Of a stretch of DNA of 64,000 bases, positions 11,572 through 21,130 are shown piece after piece. Location of the stretch: contig NC_080165.1 of assembly GCF_950295315.1 (NCBI RefSeq), positions 2,238,158 through 2,302,157 of the forward strand. Direction: 5' to 3'. The stretch's first letter is position 1. Every line of letters starts with the position of its first letter. The notes below the pieces were generated by a model. It was not told the DNA's origin, did not search any database, and worked only from the letters and a program-made list of their open reading frames with translations. The stretch comes from Erinaceus europaeus (taxonomy: Eukaryota; Chordata; Mammalia; Eulipotyphla; Erinaceidae). The position numbers and the translations under genes are program-made.

Positions 11572-12051
11572 ATGGCCTTCTTTTCTGCTTGTGAAGAGGT
11601 TTTCAAAGGCCTCTGCCCTTTCTTCACAAGACTGTTTCGCTGTTTCTGTAACATTTATCTCTGGACCACTCTGTGGTTTCCACCCAACGCCAGCCCGCAG
11701 GAGCCCAATGCCAGCCCACATGAGCCGGCTTTCCACCGTGTGGTGCTGGGCATTGGGCATGGGCTCCTCCCACGCTGCTCGGCTGCTGAGAATAGGGCAG
11801 CAGTCATGGCGAGCAAGGCTGCAGCCCATCATGGCCACCACCCCAGGGAACCTCTGCCTGCACCTTCTGCACAGCCTGCCCTCCCGCCCTCCTGCTATGA
11901 AGTCTGGGTAGATCCCAGACCACCTGGAGACCACGGGCTCCCTGCTGAAACTGGGCCCCCTGGCCGAGATCCTCAACTCAGCTCTGAAGGCAGAAAAGCT
12001 AGAATACACAGATTCATACAGAGATCACTACGTACAATTCCTGGAAGCTGA
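11572..12051 (+). pseudogene. gag start fused to unidentified sequence
   Basis: An open frame of 160 codons from the ATG at 11572. The first ~40 residues are hydrophobic and cysteine-rich (MAFFSACEEVFKGL, then RLFRCFCNIYLW), a plausible membrane-anchored Gag start like the one in the large ERV. A short PNASPQEP / PNASPHEP tandem repeat follows. From about 11722 the sequence is GC-rich and unlike any gag I know. In this frame it reads AENRAAVMASKAAAHHGHH and later P-rich stretches; in the frame two bases on, a long stretch from about 11912 to 12090 reads as ordinary protein (LLKLGPLAEILNSALKAEKL), after a single TAG at 11909-11911. I do not recognise the protein in either frame. It could be a transduced host sequence or an internal ERV segment I do not know. 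Confidence 0.5.
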
Positions 12052-12104
12052 AGTTGTGCAAGAGGCCACAGCTAGACAATGCACTCCCTGAATGGCTAAG
12101 ACAG

Positions 12105-13132
12105 TACAGATCTAAATTCATGTTTAAAATGACATGTCTTCGTAACAAAGGTTTCTTTCCCTGTGTATTAAAGACCATGTTTGTGTGTGTGTTTAAAGTT
12201 TGGTAAACATCAACTTTAAGGTTTAAAATGTAACTTTAAGGCTATATTCTTACCAGACAGAGTTAAATGAAAAAGGTTTTCAACGTAATTCTCATAAAGA
12301 TAAAATTAACTTACATTAAAAGTCTGAGGTAAAAATTAGTTAAAATCAATATATTTTAACTAAGTTGCTCTAAAAAAAAACCTGCACACACCTAGGGTGT
12401 GTCTCCATCTTGAATGGGTGTAACAAAAGGTTAAATAGACTTGTTGATATGTAAAACTCTCTATTACATTCTCAGTTAAAAACGTTAGATTGAGCTAATG
12501 TTATGCTAATGATTCTCATGCATGAGGCTTTTTTCTTTCCATGGTTCTTATGTTTACCTTTTCACATTCTATTGTTTGAACTTTAAACAACCTTAAAATC
12601 ATACTAAAAAAGACTTCCAATTGTAATAGAGTTATCAATTGTGATAAACTTCTAACCTGCTACAAGTTTTGTTTCATAGTAAGTAAATTGCAGCTGTCAA
12701 GTTCTCTACAGAAAGGCGTAATTCCAGCAGCTGGCCTTCCTCATACAACGTTCCAACCCCTGGCATTCTTCCATGGACATCTGCTTTGGACTGGCACTTC
12801 TATCGAAATCACTGGTACACCTCTTGGATACTTTGCACAAAACTAGCAGCTTCCCTTTATGCTGCTGGGTTTTTCAAAGACTGACTACAGCCAGCTGCCT
12901 TGTGACTCTAGGCCGTTCCACGCCCCCATGCTATAAAATGCCCATCGAGACAAGAATCGCCCCCCAGAGGCGAAATAAAGGTCCCCCTCAGGCCTTCCCT
13001 TGGCAGCACACTGGTTCTTGTTGCTTGATTACATGTTCCTCCATGTTGGTGCCAGTTTCTTTAAAAAAAAAAATGCCTGTACGATATAGGTTTCTGTTCA
13101 CCCCACACCCCTGATACTATGGTCATTTAGTT
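12105..13132 (+). other. 3' non-coding region of the small ERV
   Basis: Homologous in order to 41925-43437 of the large ERV: for example 'cagatctaaattca', 'gagttatcaattgtgataaa' and 'cctgatactatgg' appear in both. No env frame; the longest frame (12773-13114) shows no retroviral motif. Confidence 0.7.
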
Positions 13133-13149
13133 AAAAAGAAAAGGGGGAA
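13133..13149 (+). other. Polypurine tract of the small ERV
   Basis: aaaaagaaaagggggaa lies immediately before the 3' LTR, the position where plus-strand DNA synthesis is primed. Confidence 0.8.
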
Positions 13150-13150
13150 T

Positions 13151-13459
13151 TGTTGTATTCTTCACATTGGTTTTGGTCTCACCCCCCCACATCTGGGAGA
13201 TTGTGGTATGGCCCCTGCTAGTTTTTCAGGCCTCCTTCTCCCAGCCCCCTGGCCCCTACGGATTTCCAGAGTTCTGGCTGCAGCCGCCAGAGGAGAAGGA
13301 TGCAGGACAGATCTGTGTGGTGATTGGTTTGGATTAGTTTATGAATCGTTGTTCATGAATAAAAAAATACAGCATATTCTGCCCAGCCGTGTGCCGCTGA
13401 GTCTCTGTCTACCGCTGCGAAGCTAGCCCGGGCTACTAGAGCCCCGAACTCTAACAACA
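13151..13459 (+). repeat. 3' LTR of the small ERV
   Basis: Starts TGTTGTATTC and ends AACAACA, followed directly by the aggcat target copy. Same layout as the 5' LTR with AATAAA at about 13359; differs by roughly 30 substitutions and a few indels. Confidence 0.85.
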
Positions 13460-14679
13460 AGGCATCACACTCGCAGACCTGAAACTTTATTATAAATCCA
13501 TCATAATCAAGACAGCCTGGTACTGGAACAAAAATAGGCACACAGACCAGTGGAACAGAATTGACAGCCAGAAATAAACCCCCACACCTATGGACATCTA
13601 ATCTTTGATAATGGGGCCCAAAGTATTAAATGGAAGAAGGAGGCTCTCTTCAATAAATGGTGCTGGGAAAAGTGATTTGAAACATGCAGAAGAATGAAAC
13701 TGAACCACTTTATCTCACCAGAAACAAAAATCAACTCCAAATGGATCAAAGACCTGGATGTTAGACCAGAAACAATCAAGTGCTTAGAGGAAAACATTGG
13801 CAAAACACTTTCCCACCTAAACCTCAAGGACATCTTTGATGAAACAAACTCAATTGCAAGGAAGACTAAAGCAGAAACAAACAAATGGGACTATATCAAA
13901 TTGAAAAGTTTCTGCACAGCCAAATAAACAATTAAACAAACAAAGAGACCCCTCACAGAATGGGAGAAGTTCTTTACATGCCATACAACAGAGAGGAGAC
14001 TAATCACCAAAATATATAAAGAGATCAGCAAACTTAGCACCAAAAAATCAAATGGCCCCATCCAAAAATGGGCATAGGATAAGAACAGAACATTCACTCC
14101 AGAGGAGATCCAAAAGGCTAACAGACATATGAAAAACTGCTCCAGGTCACTGATTGTCAGAGAAATGCAAATTAAGACAACAGTGAGATACCACCTCACC
14201 CCTGTGAGAATGGCATACATCAAAAAGGACAGTAGCAACAAATGCTGGAGAGGCTGTGGGGACAGAGGAACCCTTTTGCACTGCTGGTGGGAATGTAAAT
14301 TGGTCTAGCCTGTGTGGAGAGCAGTCTGGAGAACTCTCACAAGGCTAGACATGGACCTTGCATATGACCCAGTAATTCCTCTCCTAGGGATATACCCCAA
14401 GGATTCCAAAACACCCAACCAAAAAGATGTGTGTACATCTATGTTCATAGCAGCACAATAATAGCTAAAACCTGGAAGCAACCCAGGTGCCCAACAACAG
14501 ATGAGTGGCTGAGAAAGCTGTGGTATATATACACAATGGAATACTATGCACCTATCAGGAACAATGAACCCACCTTCTCTGACCCATCTTGGCCAGAGTT
14601 AGAAGGAATTATGTTAAGTGAGCTAAGTCAGAAAGATAAAGATGAGTATGGGATGATCCCACTCATCAACAGAAGTTGA
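13460..14679 (+). pseudogene. L1 copy B ORF2, C-terminal part after the ERV
   Basis: Resumes at [11 protein letters not shown] and continues through [33 protein letters not shown] and the CCHC knuckle ([18 protein letters not shown] at about 14241-14295) to PLINRS and a stop at 14677-14679. Frame breaks lie near 13575, 13925 (TAA), 14078 and 14230-14310. Function as for ORF2 of copy A. Confidence 0.88.
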
Positions 14680-15898
14680 GAAAGGTCAGAAAGGGAAACT
14701 AAAGGCAGGATCTGATTAAATTGAAAGTAGGGCATCAAAGTAAGAACCCTGTCTGTGGTGAGCAGGAGGGTTGACATGCAGATTCCTGGGCCGGAGGTGT
14801 GGTGGGGGTGGGTGCTGGTTGGTGGGATGGGACACAATCTTTTGGTTATGGGGATGGTGTTTATGTACACACCTATTAAATTTTAGTCATATAAATCACT
14901 ATTTAATTAATATGAGAGGGGGAAATTGATTGTATGTCTAACAAAGGGACTTTTCAAAGCTAACCCAATTACCAAATAATGTGATGATAACAGTAACTAT
15001 CCATTGTCTTCTCGAACCTTAAGACAGCAGGAACCTCACATCTCCACTATAGAGCCTAAATTTCCCCCAGTCCTTTGACCCTAGGGTAGGGCCCACTTTC
15101 CCATATGCTTCTCCCAATTCTTATCAAATTATATTGCATCCACTGATTCCAACCTAATCAATGCAAGGAGTGCCACCCCCTCATGCTGTACTTCAGACTG
15201 TGTCCAGAGACTGCAGGTGTGGAATGACAACCCTTCAGCTTCATCACTTGGGTGATAACTTTCCTTTTATAGTATTCTCTAATTCTATCCCAGGTGGTTC
15301 ACTTCCTAACAAAGTCCCAAAACCTAGATATAGACCAGGTTCCAGGAGATAGAGCATATGTTCACAGGTATCCATAAACTAGGGCAAATATATACCTGTA
15401 ATCAGTAGTACACTAGAGTTTTCAGTGAGTACCCCCCAATACTTCATCTCCACTATTCCAACCTTTGGGTCCATGATTGCTCAACAATTTGTTTTACTTT
15501 GTATGTTTCAGCCACCAGGTTCCCGATGCCATCAGGATGCCGGCCAGGCTTCCCTGGACTGAAGACCCCACCAATGTGTCCTGGAGTTCAGCTTCCCCAG
15601 AGACACACCATACTAGGGAAAGAGAGAGGCAGACTGAGAGTATGGACCCACCCATCAATGCCCATGTTCAGCGGGGAAGCAATTACAGAAGCCAGACCTT
15701 CCACCTTCTGCAACCCACAATGACCCTGGGTCCATGCTCCCTGAGGGATAGAGAATGGGAAAGCTATCAGGGGAGGGGGTGGGATATGGAGATTGGGTGA
15801 CGGGAATTGTGTGGAGTTGTACCCCCCCATCCTATGACTTTGTTAATGTCTCCTTTCTTAAATAAATAAACAAATTTAAAAAATAATAAGAAAAAAAA
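14680..15898 (+). other. L1 copy B 3' UTR and tail
   Basis: Matches copy A 4150-5495. Ends in AATAAATAAA and an A-rich tail at 15859-15898, followed by the 3' target duplication. Confidence 0.85.
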
Positions 15899-15911
15899 GA
15901 AAAACAAATTC
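15899..15911 (+). repeat. Target site duplication, 3' copy, of L1 copy B
   Basis: gaaaaacaaattc, identical to 8599-8611. Confidence 0.9.
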
Positions 15912-16417
15912 CATCTGTTCCCAATTATCTAAATGTTTATTTTAATAGTGGCTTTTATGATAAATCTACTTTAGTTTTCTTCTCATTATACTCACATATT
16001 TCCAATTAAGTATGATAACTATCTCCGCAATTGAACATGAAAACATGCCACTGGTGTTCATGAAGTCGTTACCATCTGAGATGTGAATGTCTGGCAATGG
16101 GTTATCAATGAAAATAAATCTCTTACTTTCACATTTTCATCCCATTTTACCCCATGAAGATTAAAGTCTTCACTTCATACAAGGACCAGACTTGCATCTC
16201 GTTTTTTGAGGTGTAAGCATGTTAGAAGATGCTGATGACATTAACGATTAGGGAAGTAACATGCAGTTTTCCAGTTCACTAACTACAGGCTGCAACTCAT
16301 TAATAGATTACAAAACACATTTGCTGAGATCCAGCCAGAATTTGATAGAATGAACTCTGAGTTAACAGAAAATATTTCATTGTGCATGAGAATGACAGAT
16401 ATTAATTCACAACGATG
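15912..16417. other. Unique sequence, no feature seen
   Basis: AT-rich, no repeat family or coding motif recognised. Confidence 0.5.
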
Positions 16418-17245
16418 TAGTGTGTGTTTGTGTGTAAGTGTGTGAATGACATATTAATTCACAAAGATGTGTGTGTATGTGTGAGTATACATGTGAGTGT
16501 GTGAAAATGTGTGTGAGGTGTGAATGTGTGAGTGAGTGTGTGTGTGAGTGTGTGTGAGTGATGCATTGGATCGACCTTCCCGTGGTGCATCCCGTGAGTA
16601 CCCATTCATTGGGGAAACTGACGATCCTTCCTAGCTGACTGAATCCACATGGATCTCAGTCACTTTCAAAGCCATTAACTGGCTACGGAAGAAGGGCAAA
16701 CTCTAGAAGAAGTGTGTGAGTGTATGTGAGTATATGAGTGTGTGTGTATGTGTTTGTCAATGTGTATGAATGTGAATGTGTATGTGCAAGTGTGAATATG
16801 TGAGTGTGTGTGTATAAGAGTGTGTGTGCATGAGTGGGTTTGAGTGTGTGTGTGTGCATGAGTGGGTTTGAGTGTATGAGTGTGGTGTGTTTGTCAATGT
16901 GTATGCATGTGAATGTGTATGTGCAAGTGTGAATATGCGAGTGTGTGTATAAGAGTGTGTGTGTGCATTAGTGGGTTTGAGTGTATGAGTGTGGTGTGTT
17001 TGTCAATGTGTATGAATGTGAATGTGTATGTGTGTGTGTATGAGAGTGTGTGTGCATGAGTGGGTTTGAGTGGTGTGTATGTGTGTGTGCATGAGTGGGT
17101 CTGAGTGGTGTGTATGTGTGTGTGTGTGCATGAGTGGGTCTGAGTGGTGTATATGTGTGTGTGTGTGTGTGTGTGCATGAGTGGGTTTGAGTGGTGTGCA
17201 TGTGTGTGTGTGTGCATGAGTGGGTTTGAGTGTGTGTGTGCTGAA
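16418..17245 (+). repeat. TG-rich minisatellite
   Basis: Long (TG)n-derived array. The later part is built from variants of 'tgtgtgcatgagtgggtttg', each followed by a variable (TG)n, at least seven times between 16820 and 17240. A 16559-16712 element interrupts it. The long minus-strand frames across it read only T, H, P and I and are artefacts of the repeat. Confidence 0.9.
16559..16712 (+). mobile_element. Short element with a Vingi-type 3' end
   Basis: About 154 bp of unique-looking sequence inside the TG array. Its last ~35 bases ('ctggctacggaagaagggc' then 'ctagaagaag') match the reverse complement of 45966-46005, the 3' end of the Vingi-like element at 45921-46455, with one mismatch in the aligned core. 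The upstream 120 bp show no long match to that element here. I infer a short non-autonomous element using the Vingi 3' end for retrotransposition, ending in a microsatellite tail. Confidence 0.6.
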
Positions 17246-17384
17246 GCACAAGGTCATTTCTCTTTTCTTTTTTTATTTTCCTTTCTTGTCACTGTTTTTA
17301 TTTTTATTGACACCATGATTATTTCAAGGGTTCAGTGCAAGCACAAGGAATCCTCTGCTCCCAGTGGCCACTTTTCTCCCCTCC

Positions 17385-17545
17385 CTTTTTCTTTCTTTTG
17401 TTGATAGAGGCAATGAGAATTGAGAAGGAAGGGGGGGTTTCCTCCAGAGCAGGAGCACTGTGAAGTCACCCTCTGCACGTGGGGACCAGGCACTTGCCTG
17501 GCCTCCCAGCGTGACCACTCAGACCCTTCGCAGGTGCGCCTGAGG
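17385..17545 (-). mobile_element. Degenerate tRNA-derived SINE, minus strand
   Basis: 'ttgttgatagaggcaatgag', a GA-rich stretch and 'ctctgcacgtggggaccagg' fit the minus-strand SINE seen well at 17926. The head is decayed. Confidence 0.4.
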
Positions 17546-17925
17546 CCCTGCTGGAGTGAGCACCTTCCTTGTTGTGACGGTTGTGAAAGGTTTGAGAGCT
17601 CCAACATGATCCACTGGAAGCACAGGCAGCATTCAGTTTCCAGAGGACAGTGCTCAGCTGCTGCCCAACGTCAGAAAGGAAGAAGCTTCAGGAAGCTGTG
17701 GGACTCACGCAGCACATTTGCCGGGTTCTGCCTGAAAGAGCGCTATGTGGAGAGTGGTGGAAAAGTCAGACTGGAAAGACAAGAGAATGGGATGGGAGTA
17801 TGGTTTAGCTGGAAGTTAATTAATAGTGTAATCTAATGTTAGTGTCCTATTTGAATACAGCATCAAGATGAGAGTCTAGGATGGTAGATCTGAACACTCA
17901 AGTTCTGATATTTATTAGACTTTTT

Positions 17926-17974
17926 ATCTTTATTTATTTATTGGATAGAGACAGCCAGAAAAGTAAGGGGGGAA

Positions 17975-18016
<42 letters not shown>

Positions 18017-18137
18017 AGCAGAACTGTTTTACCCCTAGTGAAGCTTCCCCTCTGCACGTGGGGACTGGGGGCTTGAACCTAGCTCCTTGTACATTGCAAC
18101 ATGTGTGCTCAACCAGGTTTGCCACCACCCAGCCCCA
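17926..18137 (-). mobile_element. tRNA-derived SINE, minus strand
   Basis: From the right, the reverse complement has head 'ggggctgggtggtggcaaac', B-box region 'aggttcaagcccccagtccc', body, a (CT)n stretch (GA repeat at 17976-18013 on plus) and a tail 'ccaataaataaataaag'. Full length. Confidence 0.85.
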
Positions 18138-18289
18138 TGTTCTGGTATTTTTAATACAGTTGATATGCTTTCAATTAAAACGGCAATCCCCTTCCCCACA
18201 CCCCGCCAGGGGTAAACAAGTGAATGGATGGAGTAGAAGAAGAAGACGAAAGGGTGAACGCTGAAGCTGGGAGATGAAAAGGGCCGTGA

Positions 18290-18487
18290 TCAGGGCTGGG
18301 TGTTGGGGTGCAGATATCACAGTGCACGAAGATGCTGGTTCAAGCCCCTGGTCCCCACCTGCAGGGAGATGCTTTGCGACTGGTGAAGCAGGGCTGCAGG
18401 TGTGTTTCTCTGTCTCTGTCCCTCTCTGTCTCTCCCTTCCTCTTGATTTCTAGATGTCTCTATCCAATAAATAAATTAAAACAAAAA
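18290..18487 (+). mobile_element. tRNA-derived SINE, plus strand
   Basis: Head 'agggctgggtgttggggtgc', 'ggttcaagcccctggtcccc', body 'gaagcagggctgcaggtgtg', pyrimidine-rich part and tail 'ctatccaataaataaattaa'. Full length. Confidence 0.85.
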
Positions 18488-19285
18488 AACTAAAAAGAGG
18501 GATAAAATTAAAGGAAATGATCATTGTTATTACAAAGTCGAGCAGTGCATTGGATAGGACATGCAACTGATACCACGTTTTTCTCAGTGGACCAAGCTGT
18601 TTTTTTGCCCATGAGAAGCTCCCAGATAGATAGCATCCATAGGCTTCTTATTCCCATTAGCAGAGTCATTGGGTCCATAATTCTTGAGCCCTGAGACAGT
18701 GTTTCTCTCAGCATTCTCTTTTCCCTACAGGCACAAGGCTGCCCGACTGGGATAAGGAACATTCTCACTGAAGTCAATTGGAGTTTTGACGGCCTAAGAG
18801 CTGCAACATCAGGCCCGAGTCCTCTATTATGAATAGTTTTGACATATCAGATTTGTACAACGTCAGCTTCTACTGAAAAGGTAAAAAGGTAGAGACTCCT
18901 ACCAGTTATTTCATGACTTGAAGGAAAACAGCTCTATTTAAATGATACTGTTGCCTCACCTCAGATCAACTTGAGGGTGATGAGGTCATGGAAGACCTTG
19001 CCCATTCTCCTGAAAGAAACAAAGGGGCACTCTGTAGAAATTGTTGCTAATGGAGGTTGAACTGCAGGAAACAGCTTGATATTCTTAGGACTCTGCACTT
19101 AGTACTGACTGCCTTAAAACGATACTTAGATAAGGAGTTGCCATAGATTCTGTATTCATATTTTGATAGTTTTAGAAGCACAGCTAGGCAGGGTTTCTGC
19201 ATTTGTTGATGATTCACAGAAAAAAAAAAGACAAGTAAGAGAACAAAACAAAATAAAAACAAAGACCACACAAAGGCTCCTCCTG
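18488..19285. other. Unique sequence, no feature seen
   Basis: No recognised repeat or coding motif; a minus-strand open frame at 18508-18777 has no family resemblance. Confidence 0.5.
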
Positions 19286-20806
19286 TCTTTTTATTTTTTT
19301 TTATTTATTTTTTTTAAATTTATTTCTTTATTGGGGAATTAATATTTTATATTCAACAGTAAGTACAATAGTTTGTACATGCATAACATTCCCCAGTTTC
19401 CCATTTAATAATACAACCCCCACTATGTCATTTATCATCCTTCATAGACCTGTATTCTCCCAACCCACCCACCCACCCCAGAGTCTTTTACTAGGGTGTG
19501 ATATGCCAATTACATTTCAGGTTCTACTTGTGTTTTCTTTTCTGATCTTTTTTTTCAACTTTTGCCTGAGAGTGAGATCATCCCATATTCATCCTTCTGT
19601 TTCTGACTTATTTCACTCAACATGATTTTTTTAAGGTCCATCCAAGATCGGCTGAAAACGGTGAAGTCACCATTTTTTACAGCTGAGTAGTATTCCATTG
19701 TGTATATAGACCACAACTTGCTCAGCCACTCATCTGCTGTTGTACACCTGGGTTGCTTCCAGGTTTTGGCTATTACAAATTGTGCTGCCAAGAACATATG
19801 TGTACACAGATCTTTTTGGATGGATGTGTTGAGTTCCTTAGGATATATCCCCAGGAGAGGAATTGCAGGGTCATAGGGTAGGTCCATTTCTAGCCTTCTG
19901 AGAGTTCTCCAGACTGTTCTCCACTGAGGTTGGACTAATTGACATTCCCACCAGCAGAGCAGGAGGGTTCCTTTGACCCCACACCCTCTCCTTTGCTGCT
20001 GTTACCTTTTCTGATGTGTGACATTCTCACAGGAGTGAAGTGATATCTCATTATTGTCTTGATTTGCATTTCTCTGACAATCAAAGACTTGGAGCATTTT
20101 TTCATGTGTTTCCCGGCCTTTTGGATCTCTTCTGTGGTGAATATTCTGTCCAAATCCTCCCCCCATTTTTGGATGGGGTTATTTGTTGTCTTGTTGTTGA
20201 GTCTGGCAAGCTCTTTATATATGTTGGCTATTAAACTCTTATCTGATGTATGACATGTAAAGATCTTCTCCCATTCTGTGAGGGGTCTCTTGGTTTGGGT
20301 AGTGGTTTCTTTTGCTGTGAAGAAGCTTTTTAATTTGATGTAGTCCCAAAGGTTTATACTTGCCTTAGTCTTCTTTGTAATTGGATTCATTTCATTGAAA
20401 ATGTCTTTAAAATTTATGCAGAAAAGAGTTCTGCCAATATTTTCCTCTAAGTATTTGATAGTTTGTGGTATAACATCCAAGTCCTTGATCCACTTGGAAT
20501 TTACTTTATTTGGTGAAATACAGTGATTCAGTTTCATTCTTCTGCATGTTTCAACCCATTGTTTCCAACACCATTTGTTGAAGAGACTCTACTTTCCCCA
20601 TGTAATAGTCTGAGCCCCTTTGTCAAAGATTAGATGTCCATAGGTGTGGGGCCTCACTTCTGGGCTCTCAATTCTATTCCACTCATCAGTGTGTCTGTTC
20701 ATGTTCCAGTACCAAGCAGTTTTGATGACAATAGCCCTATAATACAGTTTGAGATCTGGGAGTGTGATGCCTCCAGTTCTGTTCTTTTTTCTCAAGATTG
20801 TTTTTG
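19286..20806 (-). mobile_element. LINE-1 copy C, main 3' segment, minus strand
   Basis: The poly(T) at about 19289-19330 is the reverse of the L1 tail. A short 3' UTR of a second L1 3'-end type follows ('gggaattaatattttatatt' region), then ORF2 read leftward from about 20806. It pairs with the inverted block 20807-21128. The possible target duplication is imperfect: 'ctcctgtctttttatt' at 19278-19293 against 'ctcctggtatttttatt' at 21127-21143. Confidence 0.9.
19555..20806 (-). pseudogene. L1 copy C ORF2 C-terminal half
   Basis: Read from 20806 leftward it begins at [18 protein letters not shown], continues [17 protein letters not shown], then [20 protein letters not shown] and the PLTEWEKIF block, and ends DEYGMISLSGKS with a stop at 19555. 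The CCHC region (around 19890-19990) is crossed by a frameshift, with another near 20540-20590. The reverse transcriptase active site is not in this segment. Confidence 0.87.
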
Positions 20807-21128
20807 TCCAGAAATCAATTCTTTTTACTATAGCAACAAAAACAATAAAATATCTAGGAGTAAACCTAACCAAAGAAGTGAAAGACTTATATACTGAAAA
20901 TTATGAGTCACTACTCAAAGAAATTGAAAAAGACACAAAGAAGTGGAAAGATATTCCATGTTCATGGGTTGGAAGAATTAACATCATCAAAATGAATGTA
21001 TTACCCAAAGCCATCTACACATTTAATGCTATCCCCATCAAGATCCCAAGCACATTTTTTAGGAGAATAGAACAAATGCTACAAATGTTTATCTGGAACC
21101 AGAAAAGACCTAGAATTGCCAAAACACT
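20807..21128 (+). mobile_element. LINE-1 copy C, inverted 5' segment
   Basis: On the plus strand this reads ORF2 from the SIKYLG-equivalent region ([19 protein letters not shown]) to RPRIAKTL. The next ORF2 residues, KTILRKKNR, open the minus-strand segment at 20806, so the two pieces are adjacent in the L1 but in opposite orientation. This is the signature of twin priming. The element is therefore 5' truncated in ORF2 and 5' inverted. Confidence 0.88.
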
Positions 21129-21130
21129 CC

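Larger units (their letters stand above)
11198..13459 (+). mobile_element. Small betaretrovirus-like ERV inserted in L1 copy B
   Basis: Two LTRs (11198-11499 and 13151-13459) flank about 1.65 kb. The 6-mer aggcat occurs just before the element (11192-11197) and just after it (13460-13465), and L1 ORF2 resumes there, so the insertion ends are exact. Next to the 5' LTR is a primer site like that of tRNA-Lys1,2. It keeps a gag start, then an unidentified GC-rich segment (about 11722-12090), then a 3' non-coding region homologous to that of the large ERV. Pro, pol and env are absent. The LTRs differ at roughly one base in ten by eye, so it is older than the ERV at 36189. Confidence 0.88.
8612..15898 (+). 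mobile_element. LINE-1 copy B, full-length ends, internally deleted, with a nested ERV
   Basis: Complete from 5' UTR to A-rich tail and bounded by a perfect 13-bp target duplication (8599-8611 and 15899-15911). Segments: 5' UTR 8612-9375, ORF1 from 9376, a deletion junction near 10118-10130 that joins ORF1 to the middle of ORF2, ORF2 to 11197, a 2.26-kb retroviral insertion 11198-13459, the rest of ORF2 to 14679, and the 3' UTR to 15898. Without the ERV the element is about 5.0 kb; against copy A roughly 1.75 kb is missing at the junction. Confidence 0.95.

Noticed and set aside
11563..12009. 148-codon minus-strand frame in the small ERV
   Set aside because: Antisense shadow of the GC-rich block, no recognisable domain.
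16820..17240. A CRISPR-like array
   Set aside because: Unit and spacer are both TG-derived and of variable length; the genome is mammalian.
16894..17257. Long minus-strand frames rich in T and H
   Set aside because: They read directly from the TG repeat; all frames are open because the repeat lacks stops.
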